NCBI GenBank assembly: GCA_963840535.1
Contig: CAWIZJ010000046.1
Coordinates: 62,001-126,000 of the forward strand
Length of the DNA stretch: 64,000 nucleotides
Direction: 5' to 3'
DNA from: VAZQ01 sp963840535
GTDB lineage: Bacteria > Pseudomonadota > Alphaproteobacteria > Rhizobiales > Xanthobacteraceae
The notes beneath the pieces were generated by a model. It saw only the letters and a program-made list of their open reading frames with translations. It was not told the DNA's origin and made no database searches. Positions 62,936 to 64,000 of this stretch are shown in pieces (position 1 is the first letter of the stretch; every line of letters starts with the position of its first letter). A program made the position numbers and the translations under genes.

Positions 62936-63928
62936 TTACTCGATCACGTAGTCGGCGACTGCAAGCAGCGACGGCGGCACGACTAGGCCAAGCATGCGGG
63001 CGGTCTGGGCGTTGATCACCAGTTCGAACTTGGTGGACTGGACGACCGGCAGGTCTCCAGGCTTCGCACCCTTGAGGATGCGACCGGCGTACACTCCGGC
63101 CTGACGAAATGCATCCATCAGGTTGGTTCCATAGCTCATCAGCCCGCCGGCTTCGGCGTATTCGCGCACTGCAAATGTAGCGGGGAGCGCATGACGCGTC
63201 GCCAAGTCGGGCCAATTGCATGCTCGGCTGGGGAAAAGGGGTCGTTGCCTACCAGGAGGGCGTCGGGCCGCTCGCGACAAGCGTTACGAAGGCCCCATCG
63301 ATCTCCCGGCCCGTGCTGGCATTGAAGACTTGGATAATTTCAGCCCAATGGCGCGGAGCGGCCGTCTCCGCGTCTCGCACCGACGTTTCGGCATTGGCCG
63401 CATTGGCCGGGTTACGAGGATGGCCAAGCGCGAACGGCGCGGCATCAGCTCAAGTAGCAGCTCCGACCGCTTTGCGGTCAAGTTCGGTGCTGAAAAAATT
63501 GATCCGGTGAGGTTGGCCGTTGGCCGGGCCAGGCTGGCCACCAGACCGCGCCTGACCGGGTCATCGCCGAGCGACGAAAACGATGGGAATCGTCGTGGGT
63601 CGCCCTTGGCCGGGGCCAAGGCCGAAACGGTGCCACCGGGCGTGACGAGAAGGCTATCTGTCGGCGGACCAATTCGACCGCCAGCCCCGGCAGTGCGATC
63701 TTAACTCACCCTCGGCCCAACGATAGACAATGGTGACGTTCTCGCCTTCGACATAGCCCGTCTCCTTCCAGGCCCGGTGAAATGCGCGCAGAAAGTTCTG
63801 GGCTCGCTGTCAGGCGATGTGGTGCCAAGAAACCCAATCACCGGCATTGCTGGCTGCTGCGCGCGCGCCGCCGGCGGCCACGCCGCCGCACCGCCGCCGA
63901 GCAACGTGATGAACTCGCGCCGTCTCAT
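62936..63928 (-). pseudogene. ABC_sub_bind-family binding protein, multiply frameshifted
   Basis: MRRREFITLLGGGAAAWPPA start at 63928 and the C-terminus GLVVPPSLLAVADYVIE are present, with PAMPVIGFLGTTSPD, LARPTANLTGSIFSAPN, LLLELMPRRSRLAIL and ATFAVREYAEAGGLMSYGTN between, in at least five frame segments. The residues AEKV...SELL region is shortened. Fourth family member of the window and the most degraded complete-length one. Confidence 0.75.
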
Positions 63929-64000
63929 AAAGCTCCTAACTCGCGCTGGGAACTGGTCGAGCGCGCGAGAAATGCTGAATGCCCGCTGGCAGCATCGCCC

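Overview
The window is GC-rich DNA from an alphaproteobacterium, most likely Hyphomicrobiales near Bradyrhizobium, Rhodopseudomonas or Xanthobacteraceae. The evidence is: an apaG / metZ / dcd neighbourhood with a SAM-II riboswitch on metZ; a class I lysyl-tRNA synthetase; OpgC; a PodJ-like polar protein; several TctC/Bug binding proteins; and ABC_sub_bind lipoprotein-like genes starting MRRRxFITLLGG. No replication, rRNA, CRISPR or intact transposase genes were seen. This placement is inference from gene content.

Layout. 1-9.45 kb: the end of one Ugp/Mal-type ABC importer, a second complete importer (binding protein, two permeases, ATPase), an S15/CocE-type hydrolase and a TctC protein. 9.45-9.62 kb: two long palindromes. 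9.8-18 kb: housekeeping genes (globin, Hsp33, ApaG, an OpgC plus two SGNH-hydrolase module, riboswitch-controlled MetZ, Dcd). 17.9-26.5 kb: a tight minus-strand operon (alpha/beta C-C hydrolase-like enzyme, TctC, two-subunit molybdenum hydroxylase, second TctC, ThDP enzyme, voltage-gated cation channel) that looks like a catabolic unit. 26.9-30.9 kb: a low-GC decayed island at a tRNA-Gly(CCC) gene, with a TPR/OGT-like pseudogene, an integrase tail, small YxRxxA-type proteins and an inverted copy of the tRNA 3' half.

30.9-38.7 kb: cupin, universal stress protein, then a dedicated Ton system: a Zur-box-like site, a DUF2946-like protein, a receptor that joins a ZnuD-like TonB-dependent barrel to a second Omp25-type barrel, then ExbB, ExbD and TonB. 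I consider this the most interesting system here and propose zinc uptake. 38.8-48.6 kb: SCO protein, a TPR-methyltransferase fusion, amino-acid-type binding protein, LysRS-I, two-palindrome region, S24 repressor, DUF952 and PyrD. 48.5-53.3 kb: three ABC_sub_bind genes in various states of damage, a GYD protein and an amidohydrolase. 54-57 kb: DNA ligase plus ligase-associated exonuclease. 57.3-58 kb: a beta-carbonic anhydrase wreck. 58.3-62.5 kb: TIGR02186/TauE pair and PodJ-like protein; then a fourth ABC_sub_bind wreck.

A caution runs through the whole window: more than twenty single-base frame changes interrupt otherwise well conserved genes (permease, DNA ligase, molybdenum hydroxylase, TonB, TauE, methyltransferase). 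Many are probably sequence errors, so I annotate those genes as one locus with the break marked, and keep the word pseudogene for loci that are also truncated or degraded.
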